Shown: in pieces, positions 43,599 through 52,711 of the stretch | How the letters are laid out: the number at the start of each line of letters is the position of its first letter | Numbering within the stretch: position 1 is the stretch's first letter | Origin: an uncultured Bacteroidota bacterium | Lineage (GTDB): Bacteria; Bacteroidota; Bacteroidia; Flavobacteriales; Flavobacteriaceae | Reading direction: 5' to 3' | Assembly (NCBI GenBank): GCA_902619315.1 | Contig: CACNDW010000008.1 | Span: 1-64,000 of the forward strand | Length of the DNA: 64,000 bases | Translations under genes and position numbers: made by a program | Notes under the pieces: model-generated | Database searches by the model: none | What the model was told of the DNA's origin: nothing | Seen by the model: the letters and a program-made list of their open reading frames with translations, nothing else

Positions 43599-45257
43599 TT
43601 ATAGGACAGGAATCGAAAATTTCTTTTGTTGGGGTTGATGATTATTTATATATAATTTAATCTTTTTCACCAAATCTGGAACTTCATCGGCAATATCATC
43701 AGCATTCCTACCCTCCAACATTTGATCAAAAACTTGAATCTTTCCGGTTTCGGGTACTAAAATTTTATAGTCTCGGTAACGAATAAAATATTTCCAACGG
43801 TTTTCCTCGGGGATGTGTTTTTTTAATTTATCAATTATTTCAAGGCTTGATGGTAAGTCTGCAATATTTTTGAATTGGTGTGAATCATTAGTTAAGTTAT
43901 ATAACTCAAAACTACCATCATAGTATGAAATAAGTTGCCAATTTGGAGTAGATACGGTGTGGGAGCCAATCGAAAAGGTGGTGATCGTAAACCCTTCCCA
44001 GTCCTCTACCTTTTGTTCCAGGATAGGCATCAGGCTATTTCCCTCCCACTGATTTTGGTGGGGAATACCTGCTATATCAGCTATAGTCGGTGCCAAATCC
44101 AGAAGGTTGACCATATGATTAACTTTTTTAGACTTTTTATATCTTGGATTATCATGAGGCGGAACAATTAAAAAAGGAACCCTTGTACTTCTGAACCAAC
44201 CTGTCGCTTTTCCCCAATGCTGTTTTTCTCCAAGATGCCAGCCATGATCAGACCATAGTACTATCCAAGTTTTTTCAATTAAATTTCTATTATCCAATGC
44301 TTTGACTAAATCTCCAATAAGGTCATCCACAAATGAAACAGAAGCCAAGTAAGAGGCTACAGCGTTTTCCCATTGCCCAAATTTTATTACCGATTCATGT
44401 CGGCCTGATGTTTGAGGATATAAAGCTAATTGCTTTGCGCGATGGGGTAGGTCTTCCAAATCTTCCTTTGGTACATCAGGTAAGCGAATACTTTTTAATG
44501 GATATAAATCGTGGAATCGTTTAGGATTAAATAGGGGTTGGTGGGGGCGCTCAAATCCTACGGTTAATAAAAAGGGTTCATCCCCGATTTGATCGATTTT
44601 TTCGATAGCCCAATCTACACTTTTCCGATCAGAAAAAAGACTGTCTGGCAAATCAACCGCACCCCAATCAAAGGTATGAGCTTTATTCCAATAGCGATCT
44701 GCGGGGATACCATTAAGTGGAAGTTTAAAAGTTTTACCTAATTTATTTACTATGTGAAAAGGGTTTTGTTTACTGTTCTGCAAATCAGAAGAAGTAAAAG
44801 GTGCTGCTGATCCTCTTTTTCCTCCATATTCATCAAAGGCGGTTTTTGGAACATTAGAGGCTCCTCCATGGAATAATTTACCCACTCCAAAAACTTTATA
44901 ATTATTTTTTCTAAAATGCTCTGGTAAAGAAATTACTTGTGGTAAATCCCTGCTGAATTTTATATTATTATCGTAAATACCCGATGTGACAGGTTGCATG
45001 CCAGTAAGAATTGCCGTTCTCGAGGGGCCACAAACGGGAGCAGGGCAATGAGCATTTATAAAGGAATAGCCCCTTGCTGCCAATTGATCCATATGAGGGG
45101 TAATGGCTTGTTGATGCCCCAAAAATCCGACCCAATCATTGAGATCATCAATAGAAATAAAAATAATATTGGGGTTTTGTTCCGCTTTTGTAACTAGTCC
45201 ATCACAGGATAAAATTCCCAGTATTAAAAAAGAAAAAAGAATTCCAACTATTTTCAC
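43599..45257 (-). CDS. S1_7-type iduronate-2-sulfatase-like sulfatase (second)
   Basis: A 552-residue lipoprotein (lipobox GILSC, cysteine 18). The core has FISIDDLNDWVGFLG near residue 34, CGPSR with cysteine 76 (CPAPVCGPSRTAILTGMQP), FGVGKLFHGGAS near residue 123 and LWSDHGWHLGEKQHWGKAT near residue 330. The DDLNDW, GVGK.FHGG and DHGWHLGEK combination places it with the iduronate-2-sulfatase-like proteins, beside the one at 34926. It is about 65 residues longer, with a C-terminal tail after residue 470. Two such enzymes in one operon suggest two differently placed uronate (or other C2/C3) sulfates. It lies 1 bp after the sulfatase at 45259. Confidence 0.92.
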   Translation of the reverse strand: MKIVGILFSFLILGILSCDGLVTKAEQNPNIIFISIDDLNDWVGFLGHQQAITPHMDQLAARGYSFINAHCPAPVCGPSRTAILTGMQPVTSGIYDNNIKFSRDLPQVISLPEHFRKNNYKVFGVGKLFHGGASNVPKTAFDEYGGKRGSAAPFTSSDLQNSKQNPFHIVNKLGKTFKLPLNGIPADRYWNKAHTFDWGAVDLPDSLFSDRKSVDWAIEKIDQIGDEPFLLTVGFERPHQPLFNPKRFHDLYPLKSIRLPDVPKEDLEDLPHRAKQLALYPQTSGRHESVIKFGQWENAVASYLASVSFVDDLIGDLVKALDNRNLIEKTWIVLWSDHGWHLGEKQHWGKATGWFRSTRVPFLIVPPHDNPRYKKSKKVNHMVNLLDLAPTIADIAGIPHQNQWEGNSLMPILEQKVEDWEGFTITTFSIGSHTVSTPNWQLISYYDGSFELYNLTNDSHQFKNIADLPSSLEIIDKLKKHIPEENRWKYFIRYRDYKILVPETGKIQVFDQMLEGRNADDIADEVPDLVKKIKLYINNHQPQQKKFSIPVL

Positions 45258-45258
45258 T

Positions 45259-46608
45259 CTAATTATTTTTTCCTCTTACAAAGGAGCTTTCTGGAAGCGA
45301 TGGAAAGTTTGCCAGCTCAGATGCCAATTTTGCTTTTATGATTTTTTGATCTTCATTCAAATCCTTGTCCTCTAAAGGGAGGGTTTCTAGGATGTCATTT
45401 TCCATATCGAAAAATTTTCCATCCTTGTACAGTTTATATCTCGTGTTTTGAGAAAAAACATTCCTAAAGCGAGTAACATTGGGAGACCACATGGGATCAT
45501 AGTAGGTGGTTATAGTTTCTCTATCAAGAGGTTTTTTTCCATTCAAGATTCCCATCATGCTCGCTCCATCTGTTAGATGATTAACACCTAATATTTCACA
45601 GAAAGTAGCATAGAAATCACTAAAGTTAATTAACCCGCCATGGCTTTTGGAAGTTTTGATTTGATTGGGCCAATAGGCAACCATGGGAACGTGATTACCA
45701 TGTGTTATGGTATTTCCCTTGGCGCCTCTGACAGGACCTTTTTTGGTTTGAGAAACCAGTGTGTTTTTAGTGCCATTATCTCCAACAAAAAAGATCAGGG
45801 TGTTGTCTGCTATTCCTTCTTCCTTAAGGGTATTAACTATTTTACCTACGATTTTGTCCATGTAGGAAACCATATCGATAAAAAAACGATTGTCTTGTTT
45901 TGATCGTGTATCAAGCGATTGCCATTCAGGTGAATCCGGAGTAGGTACGAATGGACTGTGTACCAAGAGCATGGGATAATAAATAAAAAATGCTTGACTT
46001 TTGTTCCTTTTAATAAAATCGACAGCATAATCGGAAACAATATCAGGCCCATAGGCATTTTCATCCCTGGGTAAAACTTTTCCGTTTTGCTCGATCAAAG
46101 GATTGGCAAAACGTTCTCCAAACTTTTTAACTTTAGTCAATTGCCATAAACTGTATTCCTCAAAACCAAAGTGATAAGGTCTAGTGTTGTCATCGTATCC
46201 TTCCAATCGATGTTCGATACCATTGAGTTGCCATTTGCCCACGACAGCAGTTTTGTAGCCATTTTCTTTAAATAGGTTCCCGAAGGTTTTTTCTTTGGGA
46301 TTGAGATATGTAAAATAATCGTAGTTCCTGAAATTATACTTTCCCGTCATGATCTTGACTCTGGAGGGTGTGCATAAAGGTTGTGATATCGCATTGGTAA
46401 AATTAATACCATTAAGGGCCAATGAATCCAAAACCGGAGTTTTGTATGAGGTGCTCCCATTTATGCTCAAACACTCAAAACCAATGTCATCAGCCATGAT
46501 CAAAATTACATTGGGTTTTGATATCTGTATTTGTTGAGTTTGACAAGCCATCTGCATTGAGCAAATGAATACGATGATTAAAACAGATATGTAATGAAAA
46601 TTTCTCAT
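45259..46608 (-). CDS. S1-family sulfatase lipoprotein
   Basis: A 449-residue lipoprotein (lipobox QMAC, cysteine 22). The core motifs are LIMADDIGFECLSING near residue 36, CTPSR with cysteine 79 (QPLCTPSRVKIMTGKYNFR), GKWQLNGI near residue 122 (Gln for the usual His) and FVGDNGTKN near residue 272. The stretch FECLSINGSTSYKTPVLDSL is typical of one sulfatase branch often found in algal-polysaccharide loci. I cannot name the subfamily safely. It lies 8 bp after the Gfo/Idh/MocA gene and 1 bp before the next sulfatase. The GKWQ variation may affect sulfate binding. Confidence 0.9.
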   Translation of the reverse strand: MRNFHYISVLIIVFICSMQMACQTQQIQISKPNVILIMADDIGFECLSINGSTSYKTPVLDSLALNGINFTNAISQPLCTPSRVKIMTGKYNFRNYDYFTYLNPKEKTFGNLFKENGYKTAVVGKWQLNGIEHRLEGYDDNTRPYHFGFEEYSLWQLTKVKKFGERFANPLIEQNGKVLPRDENAYGPDIVSDYAVDFIKRNKSQAFFIYYPMLLVHSPFVPTPDSPEWQSLDTRSKQDNRFFIDMVSYMDKIVGKIVNTLKEEGIADNTLIFFVGDNGTKNTLVSQTKKGPVRGAKGNTITHGNHVPMVAYWPNQIKTSKSHGGLINFSDFYATFCEILGVNHLTDGASMMGILNGKKPLDRETITTYYDPMWSPNVTRFRNVFSQNTRYKLYKDGKFFDMENDILETLPLEDKDLNEDQKIIKAKLASELANFPSLPESSFVRGKNN

Positions 46609-46616
46609 TCCTTAAT

Positions 46617-47639
46617 TTATATTTTTAGTTCTATTTTATTTCCCGCAGATTGATAAATGGCATTGATCAGAGCCACGGACTTTTTGGCTTCGTCAATATT
46701 CACCCTAGGATTATGGTTATTGCTTATCGCATCTATCATATCCTGGATGGCAGCGATATGAAATTGATTGGTAATGGCCATTGGTTCCGAAGCACCGGAA
46801 CCGGGATTATCATCAGAGAGGTTTATTTCTTGATCAATGGTCTTTACAGAAGAGGAAACAATTTTTCCACCCCTAAAAACAATATTGCCTAAAGTACCAT
46901 AAATGGAGATTGATTCAGGCTCACCAGGAAATAATGCCGTGCCACCGGATATCGTTCCCAAAGCACCACTCTTGAACCTTAGAGCAGCTACTGCAACATC
47001 TTCTCCTTCGATCCGGTGATTCAAAGTGTCGATAAATCCACTAATCACACTTACCTCACCCATCAGGTTGAGCATTAAATCAATAGTATGAATACCTTGA
47101 TTAATAAGGGCAGCGCCTCCATCCAAAGCCTTTGTTCCTCGCCATGAACCTTCGTAATAAATCGGGGGACGATACCAGTTAATGCTGGTTTGGCATAACA
47201 AAATTTTGCCTAAACAGCCCGTTTCAAGATATGTTTTGAGTTTTTTATACTCCGGATTTTCACGATTTTGAAATACACACCCCAGCAGCACTCCGAAGGA
47301 TTTTACCACCATTTCTATCTGTTCGATTTTTTCCACAGTCGTCTCCAGGGGTTTTTCACAAAGAATATGTTTTCCTGCCTTTGCAATTTTAGAAATGGTA
47401 TTTCCATGTAAACCACTTTCGTTACAAACACAAATGACATCAATCTCGGGATGAGAGAGTAATTTTTCCATTTCCCAAAAAACAGGACATTTGTAATTAT
47501 TTGCGACTTGAACGGCTCTAGATTGGGATTTGCTAAGTACCCCTAAAAGAAGGGCATTGGGTATTTTTTCAATACAGTCGGCATGAAATTTTGCAATATT
47601 TCCCGTTCCTATGATCCCAAATCCAACCTTTTTTTTCAC
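46617..47639 (-). CDS. Cytoplasmic Gfo/Idh/MocA-family oxidoreductase
   Basis: A GTG at 47639 gives 340 residues that start directly before the Rossmann motif (VGFGIIGTGNIAKFHADC). A longer ATG frame from 47702 would overlap the GH92-like gene by 50 bp and adds an unstructured leader, so GTG is preferred. The NAD-binding GTGNIA and the CEKPLETT motif near residue 95 are canonical. The catalytic region reads GGAALINQGIHTIDLMLNLM near residue 170. There is no signal peptide, so unlike the protein at 6034 it works in the cytoplasm. It probably oxidises or isomerises a sugar acid made by the operon. The substrate is unknown. Confidence 0.85.
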   Translation of the reverse strand: MKKKVGFGIIGTGNIAKFHADCIEKIPNALLLGVLSKSQSRAVQVANNYKCPVFWEMEKLLSHPEIDVICVCNESGLHGNTISKIAKAGKHILCEKPLETTVEKIEQIEMVVKSFGVLLGCVFQNRENPEYKKLKTYLETGCLGKILLCQTSINWYRPPIYYEGSWRGTKALDGGAALINQGIHTIDLMLNLMGEVSVISGFIDTLNHRIEGEDVAVAALRFKSGALGTISGGTALFPGEPESISIYGTLGNIVFRGGKIVSSSVKTIDQEINLSDDNPGSGASEPMAITNQFHIAAIQDMIDAISNNHNPRVNIDEAKKSVALINAIYQSAGNKIELKI

Positions 47640-47652
47640 GTAATTTATTTTA

Positions 47653-50025
47653 TCAGTCAGACATACTGGCCGGAAGTAATTCCTCAGCCGTTGCCCAATC
47701 ATAATTGGGCTCCTCCCCTAAAACATACTCCAAGGTACCGCCTTTGACCAAATCCTTGTGATGAAACCAAGATTTATTGAGGGTGCTTCCATTGAGTTTT
47801 ACACTTTGAATATACTTATTTTTGGTACTGTTTTCATTTACCTTAATGGTAAAGTGGTCTCCAGAGTAATAATCTTTATCCAAATGGATAATTATCTTAT
47901 CGAATACGGGACTGGATAGGTCATAAGAAGGGTCTATGTCTGCCCCACCCTTCATCTCAAAAAGCCCTATTTTCATCAATACCGAAAGTGCCCCCATCAA
48001 GCCTTGATCCTCATCTCCGCTGTATCCGTGTTGAGGGTCATTATCACTGTAAACATATTGTATCACCTCTCTTATCCATTTTTGTGTGAGCCAAGGTTTA
48101 CCAAAATAATTAAAAATATATCCAGTTTGCATGGATGGTTGATTTCCATAATTGATAAATGCTCTTCTGCGATAGCTAGCTACATATCTATCCCCACGGT
48201 AGTTATGAGTAACAAACCCGTGCTGTTTTGAGATCAAAAAAGATTGATTTAATCGCCTTGCGGCAATTTCCCTTCCCCCCATAAGATCAGCAAGTCCAGC
48301 CAAGTCATGAGGGACAAACCAGGTTGCAGCAGCAGCAGTGGCTTCCACGAAACCGGAGCCTAAAGGGTCTTTATAATCATTCTCGTAAACCAAGGGATCA
48401 AATGGTTCGATCCAATTACCATCTAATGTCCTCGCCCGCATCCACCCTGAAGATGAATCATAAATATTTCGGTAATTGGAAGCTCTTTTAAGGAGCATTT
48501 TATGGTCACTCATTTTTTTTAGAGCTTTTGCCATTTGGGCCAAAGTCCAGTCTTGATAAGCATATTCCATAGTTACTCCTGGACCACATTGGTGATAACC
48601 ATATTGTTTATCGTAGAGTGGAAAAGGTACATAGCCTCTACCAATATAATATTCTAATCCACCACCTTTATTGGTATTATGTTCGTAACCTACTTTACTC
48701 ATTATCCCACCAGGTAATGCGTTCTTAAGCATTCCTTCATATGCTTTTTCGATATCAAAACCTCTGATACCTTTCATGTAAGCACTTACAATAAACGGAG
48801 TAGTGGAAGCTCCGGTCATGACATAGGTATAATTTCCTCCCGAGGGGCCTCTGGGGATCAAACCTCCATCATCGTACATCATCAACATGGAATTAATAAA
48901 TTCCTCACTGATCCGAGGATATACCAGATGCCAAAGGGTATTAAGGGTCCATTGTGCACCCCAAAAAGAGTCGGAATTATAGTGGTTGAATTTGGGCTTA
49001 CCGTTTTGATCCAGTGGAATTTGACCAATGCGTTGTTTATCTCCAGTCATGTCACTGTATTTTCCATTGACATCACTGATAATCCTTCGACCTTGTAATG
49101 CATGCCATAGGTCTGTGTAAAATCGGATTTGTTGGTCCTTGGTGTTTCCTTTGATTTCAATTCTACTCAGGTAATCATTCCATTGGTTTTTTGAATCTCT
49201 AACCACAGCGTCAAAATCCCAATGCTTTAATTCGTTTTGGAGATTGAGTTCAGCTTGTTGCATGCTAACATATGAAATACCAACTTTCATCATGATTTGA
49301 TCTCCTTCTTTGGTCTTAAAAAGCGGATATACTCCTCCATTCTTACCTTCAAATTCTTTTACTTTCCCTAATAACTTTTGATCCTGAAAGGCATACAAAT
49401 CTTCAAAAGGCCGATCAAAATGAAGACTGAAAAAGACTTTGGTGTCTTTGGGCCTCCTGACTGTTTTTTCCATAATAGCATAACCTTGTAGTTTTTTATT
49501 GGATACTTTTTTTACAAAACCACTTGCTGTACCACTGGGCCCCAATTGGGTGGATAGATCAAGTATAACAGCACTTTGATCGGATTGGGGAAAGGTATAG
49601 CGGTGAAAGCCTACTCGCACTGTTGAGGTCAATTCAGCTTTGATATTGTAATCGTCCAAAAAAACAGCATGATAACCTGCTTCTACTGTTTCTCTTTCGT
49701 GAGAGTAAGCAGAACCATAGGCTTTGGGTCCTCTATGGGCTTTAATTTCTCCAGTAGTAGGTAGAACGGGGATACCAGACAGTTGCCAAGCGTGAATATG
49801 ACTAAAAAAATTAATGGTTTTTTGGTTATAGCGATAACCCGATTCCCAGGCGCCTGCGGTTCCCATGTCGGGGCTTAAATTGACCATTCCGAATGGACGG
49901 GTAGCGGACGAAAAAAAGAACCACCGGGAATTGGCAGAGTCGACAAGTGGATTGACTAGATCTACAGGGCGTTGGCCGTAAACCAATGTTCCCAAAAACA
50001 GAATAAAAAGTTGTAGTTTTTTCAT
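47653..50025 (-). CDS. GH92-like glycoside hydrolase with altered catalytic motif
   Basis: A 790-residue exported enzyme (signal MKKLQLFILFLGTLVYG). GH92 landmarks are DLVNPLVDSANSRWFFFSSA near residue 22, FGMVNLSPDMG near residue 45, FFSHIHAWQLSG near residue 73 (for FSHTHLSG), FWGAQWTLNTLWHLVYP near residue 355 and GDEDQGLMGALSVLMKIG near residue 671. The canonical GNEP motif is GNQPS here (near residue 625), with Gln for Glu. GH92 members are Ca-dependent exo-alpha-mannosidases, and the changes suggest another substrate, perhaps another alpha-linked sugar. It lies 1 bp after the enolase-like gene. Confidence 0.84.
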   Translation of the reverse strand: MKKLQLFILFLGTLVYGQRPVDLVNPLVDSANSRWFFFSSATRPFGMVNLSPDMGTAGAWESGYRYNQKTINFFSHIHAWQLSGIPVLPTTGEIKAHRGPKAYGSAYSHERETVEAGYHAVFLDDYNIKAELTSTVRVGFHRYTFPQSDQSAVILDLSTQLGPSGTASGFVKKVSNKKLQGYAIMEKTVRRPKDTKVFFSLHFDRPFEDLYAFQDQKLLGKVKEFEGKNGGVYPLFKTKEGDQIMMKVGISYVSMQQAELNLQNELKHWDFDAVVRDSKNQWNDYLSRIEIKGNTKDQQIRFYTDLWHALQGRRIISDVNGKYSDMTGDKQRIGQIPLDQNGKPKFNHYNSDSFWGAQWTLNTLWHLVYPRISEEFINSMLMMYDDGGLIPRGPSGGNYTYVMTGASTTPFIVSAYMKGIRGFDIEKAYEGMLKNALPGGIMSKVGYEHNTNKGGGLEYYIGRGYVPFPLYDKQYGYHQCGPGVTMEYAYQDWTLAQMAKALKKMSDHKMLLKRASNYRNIYDSSSGWMRARTLDGNWIEPFDPLVYENDYKDPLGSGFVEATAAAATWFVPHDLAGLADLMGGREIAARRLNQSFLISKQHGFVTHNYRGDRYVASYRRRAFINYGNQPSMQTGYIFNYFGKPWLTQKWIREVIQYVYSDNDPQHGYSGDEDQGLMGALSVLMKIGLFEMKGGADIDPSYDLSSPVFDKIIIHLDKDYYSGDHFTIKVNENSTKNKYIQSVKLNGSTLNKSWFHHKDLVKGGTLEYVLGEEPNYDWATAEELLPASMSD

Positions 50026-50026
50026 T

Positions 50027-51244
50027 TTAGATTTTTAGATATGCGTCAGCAAGTGAAATTAATTTTTTTTCGTTGACTTTTAGCCCAAAGCCCGGTTTAA
50101 AATCCACCTCTACCTTGCCTTCCTCATTAAGGGAAGTTGCTTTTTGTTCAATACATTTTAAGAAAGAATCTTGTTCCTGTGGTTTTTCCATGGCTTCTAC
50201 CCAAGAGGCTTGGTTACCAACGGCTATTTGTTGCCAAAATGTACAAGCTGCACCAATCAGACTGGAGTCTCCAATCATTATTCCTTTATTGGAAGCCCTT
50301 ATAACCTTTGAAATTTCATTGATCTCAGTAAAAGTACCCATACAATTGGGATGAAGATTGAAATAATTCCCCATGCGATCATCGAAATAGTTAATACTTT
50401 TGGAAGCAGGTCGCATGATTTTATCTGGTATAATTGACAATTTACCAACATGAGCTTGCAAATAGATCAGATCTTCTTTACTCAGATTGGAGGGGTCTTC
50501 TACCCCATCCATTCCAGCCTCGTTGAGGGCAATCATGATTTCTGATAATTCCTGTAAGTCCTTGACGTGGTCGTAGCCTTGGTTTGGGTCTCCCACGATA
50601 AAAGAATCAGGCCCTAAAAATTTTCGTAAGGCACTGATATTCTTTTTATCCAATTCAAAATCCCCAAACATTTTGATTTTGACATACCGATGCATGTTTT
50701 GATCCACAGCAATCTGTGCTTGTTTGATCACCATTGTTTCCTCCTTTTCCAAAATACAGAAAATCCCCGGCACAGGAGCTTCTCCTGTTAAACCCCATAT
50801 TTTGACTGTGGGTTTATTTTCAATCTTACCCATTAGATCATAAAGGGTCATGAGTAAACCTTCTGTGACTATAGGCTTCCAATTACCCGCTAGAAATTGG
50901 TTTCTGACCTCCTCAATGGCTTCACCCAGCATCATCCCTTTTAGTTTTTTAAACTGCCCAGACCAAGCAGACATATCAAAATCAGGCTGATTGCTGGAAA
51001 CTTTTGTCTCTCCCCAGCCAATCTGATTCCCCCCTTTTATATTGATCATGATGTGCTGTCTGTTTTTCCATACCCCATAACTGAAATTTCGTTCCTTAGT
51101 TACGTTGATTAAAAATAAATTGATCTCATCAATCTTTACTTCCTTAGTGGACGTAAAAGATGAACAAGAAATAAGATTTGGCGAAATAAGCATTGGCAGT
51201 GCTATTCCGGATCGCTTTATAAATTTTCTTCTCGAATGGTTCAT
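50027..51244 (-). CDS. Tat-exported enolase-superfamily lipoprotein (acid-sugar dehydratase-like)
   Basis: A 405-residue protein of the mandelate racemase/muconate lactonizing enzyme group. The N-terminus has a full Tat motif SRRKFIK at residues 4-10, followed by a lipobox LISC (cysteine near residue 27), so the folded enzyme should be exported and anchored. The catalytic barrel shows a KIK motif near residue 200, the metal ligand DPNQGYD near residue 225, EDPS near residue 255 and a PDK segment near residue 280. Family members dehydrate sugar acids such as rhamnonate or galactonate. Enzymes of this group are normally cytoplasmic, so export is unusual. It lies 15 bp after the sulfatase at 51260. 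Confidence 0.85.
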   Translation of the reverse strand: MNHSRRKFIKRSGIALPMLISPNLISCSSFTSTKEVKIDEINLFLINVTKERNFSYGVWKNRQHIMINIKGGNQIGWGETKVSSNQPDFDMSAWSGQFKKLKGMMLGEAIEEVRNQFLAGNWKPIVTEGLLMTLYDLMGKIENKPTVKIWGLTGEAPVPGIFCILEKEETMVIKQAQIAVDQNMHRYVKIKMFGDFELDKKNISALRKFLGPDSFIVGDPNQGYDHVKDLQELSEIMIALNEAGMDGVEDPSNLSKEDLIYLQAHVGKLSIIPDKIMRPASKSINYFDDRMGNYFNLHPNCMGTFTEINEISKVIRASNKGIMIGDSSLIGAACTFWQQIAVGNQASWVEAMEKPQEQDSFLKCIEQKATSLNEEGKVEVDFKPGFGLKVNEKKLISLADAYLKI

Positions 51245-51259
51245 AAGTAAAAGTTGTAT

Positions 51260-52669
51260 TTATGTTTCTGTTTGTTTAGTTTCGGCATTGGCTTCATCCA
51301 AAAAACGGGTCAAAGCATCATTTAATTTCTCGACCAATTCAGGCATTTCTATTGAAAGATCATTTTTTTCTTCAATGTCTTTGGAAAGGTCAAAAAGTTC
51401 AAATTTGTTAAAGCGCCAGTCTTTAACAAGTTTATAATTTCCCCATCGAATAGCTGAGATAGGTTTTCTATTTGCCGCTTGGTGGAAGATCAGAAATGGA
51501 CTGTTACGCTCGACTGTTCCAAATCCACCATTGTGGACGATCGATTGCAGGTTACCTCCATCTAGAACACGAGGCAATGGATCTACATAACCTGCCAATC
51601 TGGCTAAAGTAGGCAGTATATCCAGACCGGTTACAGGAACATCTGAATACGTATTTTGGGATACTCCTGGCCCAGAAAAGATAAATGGAACCCTAAGTCC
51701 TCCCTCATACATTGAACCCTTCCCTCCTCTCAGAGGAAAGTTTCTAGCTACTTGCTGTTCAGGTCCTATTGGGATTGAAGTTCTTCCTCCATTATCTGAT
51801 AAAAAAATAATATAAGTATTGTCTGCTATGCCCAGTGATTCCACCTTATCGAGAATCATTCCAATTCCCTTGTCCATGTCCTCAGTCATAGCGGCAAACT
51901 CAGGAACAAAATGTTTTTGTCCTTTTTCTAGGATACTGTACTTTTTGAATTTTTTTTCACTGAATGTGATTGCTAAATGAACTGCGTAATGGGAGATTTG
52001 AATAAAAAAAGGTTTGTTTTTATTAGTTTGCTCCTCTATGAAATCATTTGATCTTTGGGTGAGGGAAAAAATCAGTTTGGGGTCGTCATAGGCTTTTGGC
52101 CAAGCTTCACCCATTTTAAAGGGGAAATCATGGCCGTTCTTATTGATCGTTTTTTTTCCTCCTCCAGTATTGTTGCTGGTGAGTCCATCACTGTAATCGT
52201 ATCCCATTTCCTCAGGTGTAAAATTGTCATATCTTGCATCCCACTTTCCAAAGTGTGCGGTTACATAACTGGGATCAGCCATTTTAAGTATTTTAGGAAT
52301 TGTCAATTGTTTTCTGAAAGCTTTGGTCCAATTTTCTCTGTCTTTTTGATATTCATGTTTGGCAGGAGTCAATCCTGTCAATATGCTTTTCCTGGTGGGT
52401 GAGCAAAATGGTGCAGGAGCATAGCCATTAGTCATTCTCATACCGCTTTCAGCTAGTCGCTTCATATTAGGGGTTTGATAATAATCACTTTTGGACCGCG
52501 AATCTTTAGGGTCCGCCAAAAAAGAAGTGCCTACCCAGCTTTGATCATCAGTGAGAATTACTATGAAATTTGGTTTTTTTGGGTTTTGAGCATTACAGAT
52601 AGAAATACAACTAAATAATATTATTAGACCAATTCTAAAAGGATAGGTTTGTGAAAAAATGAGTTTCAT
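51260..52669 (-). CDS. S1-family sulfatase, first gene of the 14-gene operon
   Basis: A 469-residue exported sulfatase (signal ending near CISICNAQ). Core motifs are VILTDDQSWVGTS near residue 37, CSPTR with cysteine 89 (APFCSPTRKSILTGLTPAKH), HFGKWDARYDNF near residue 138 (Asp for the usual His after GKW) and FLSDNGGRTS near residue 295. The subfamily is not assigned. It has a 26-bp leader between operator C and the ATG, and a TAAATTTG -7 box at 52712-52719, so it is the first gene of the operon running to 30378. It is the only sulfatase here with the GKWD variant. Confidence 0.92.
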   Translation of the reverse strand: MKLIFSQTYPFRIGLIILFSCISICNAQNPKKPNFIVILTDDQSWVGTSFLADPKDSRSKSDYYQTPNMKRLAESGMRMTNGYAPAPFCSPTRKSILTGLTPAKHEYQKDRENWTKAFRKQLTIPKILKMADPSYVTAHFGKWDARYDNFTPEEMGYDYSDGLTSNNTGGGKKTINKNGHDFPFKMGEAWPKAYDDPKLIFSLTQRSNDFIEEQTNKNKPFFIQISHYAVHLAITFSEKKFKKYSILEKGQKHFVPEFAAMTEDMDKGIGMILDKVESLGIADNTYIIFLSDNGGRTSIPIGPEQQVARNFPLRGGKGSMYEGGLRVPFIFSGPGVSQNTYSDVPVTGLDILPTLARLAGYVDPLPRVLDGGNLQSIVHNGGFGTVERNSPFLIFHQAANRKPISAIRWGNYKLVKDWRFNKFELFDLSKDIEEKNDLSIEMPELVEKLNDALTRFLDEANAETKQTET

Positions 52670-52694
52670 CTATTTAAATGTGTACTTAATTTTC

Positions 52695-52706
52695 GTGTGC
52701 GAACAC
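52695..52706. promoter_or_regulatory. LacI-type operator, site C (GTGTGCGAACAC)
   Basis: The fourth copy of the motif. It lies 25 bp upstream of the sulfatase ATG at 52669 and 5 bp downstream of a perfect -7 box (52712-52719, minus), so a bound repressor would sit on the transcription start of the whole 14-gene operon. Confidence 0.75.
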
Positions 52707-52711
52707 ATTAA

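Noticed and set aside
47640..47702. ATG start at 47702 for the Gfo/Idh/MocA gene at 46617
   Set aside because: It would overlap the GH92-like gene by 50 bp and adds residues unrelated to the Rossmann fold. GTG 47639 directly precedes the family N-terminus.
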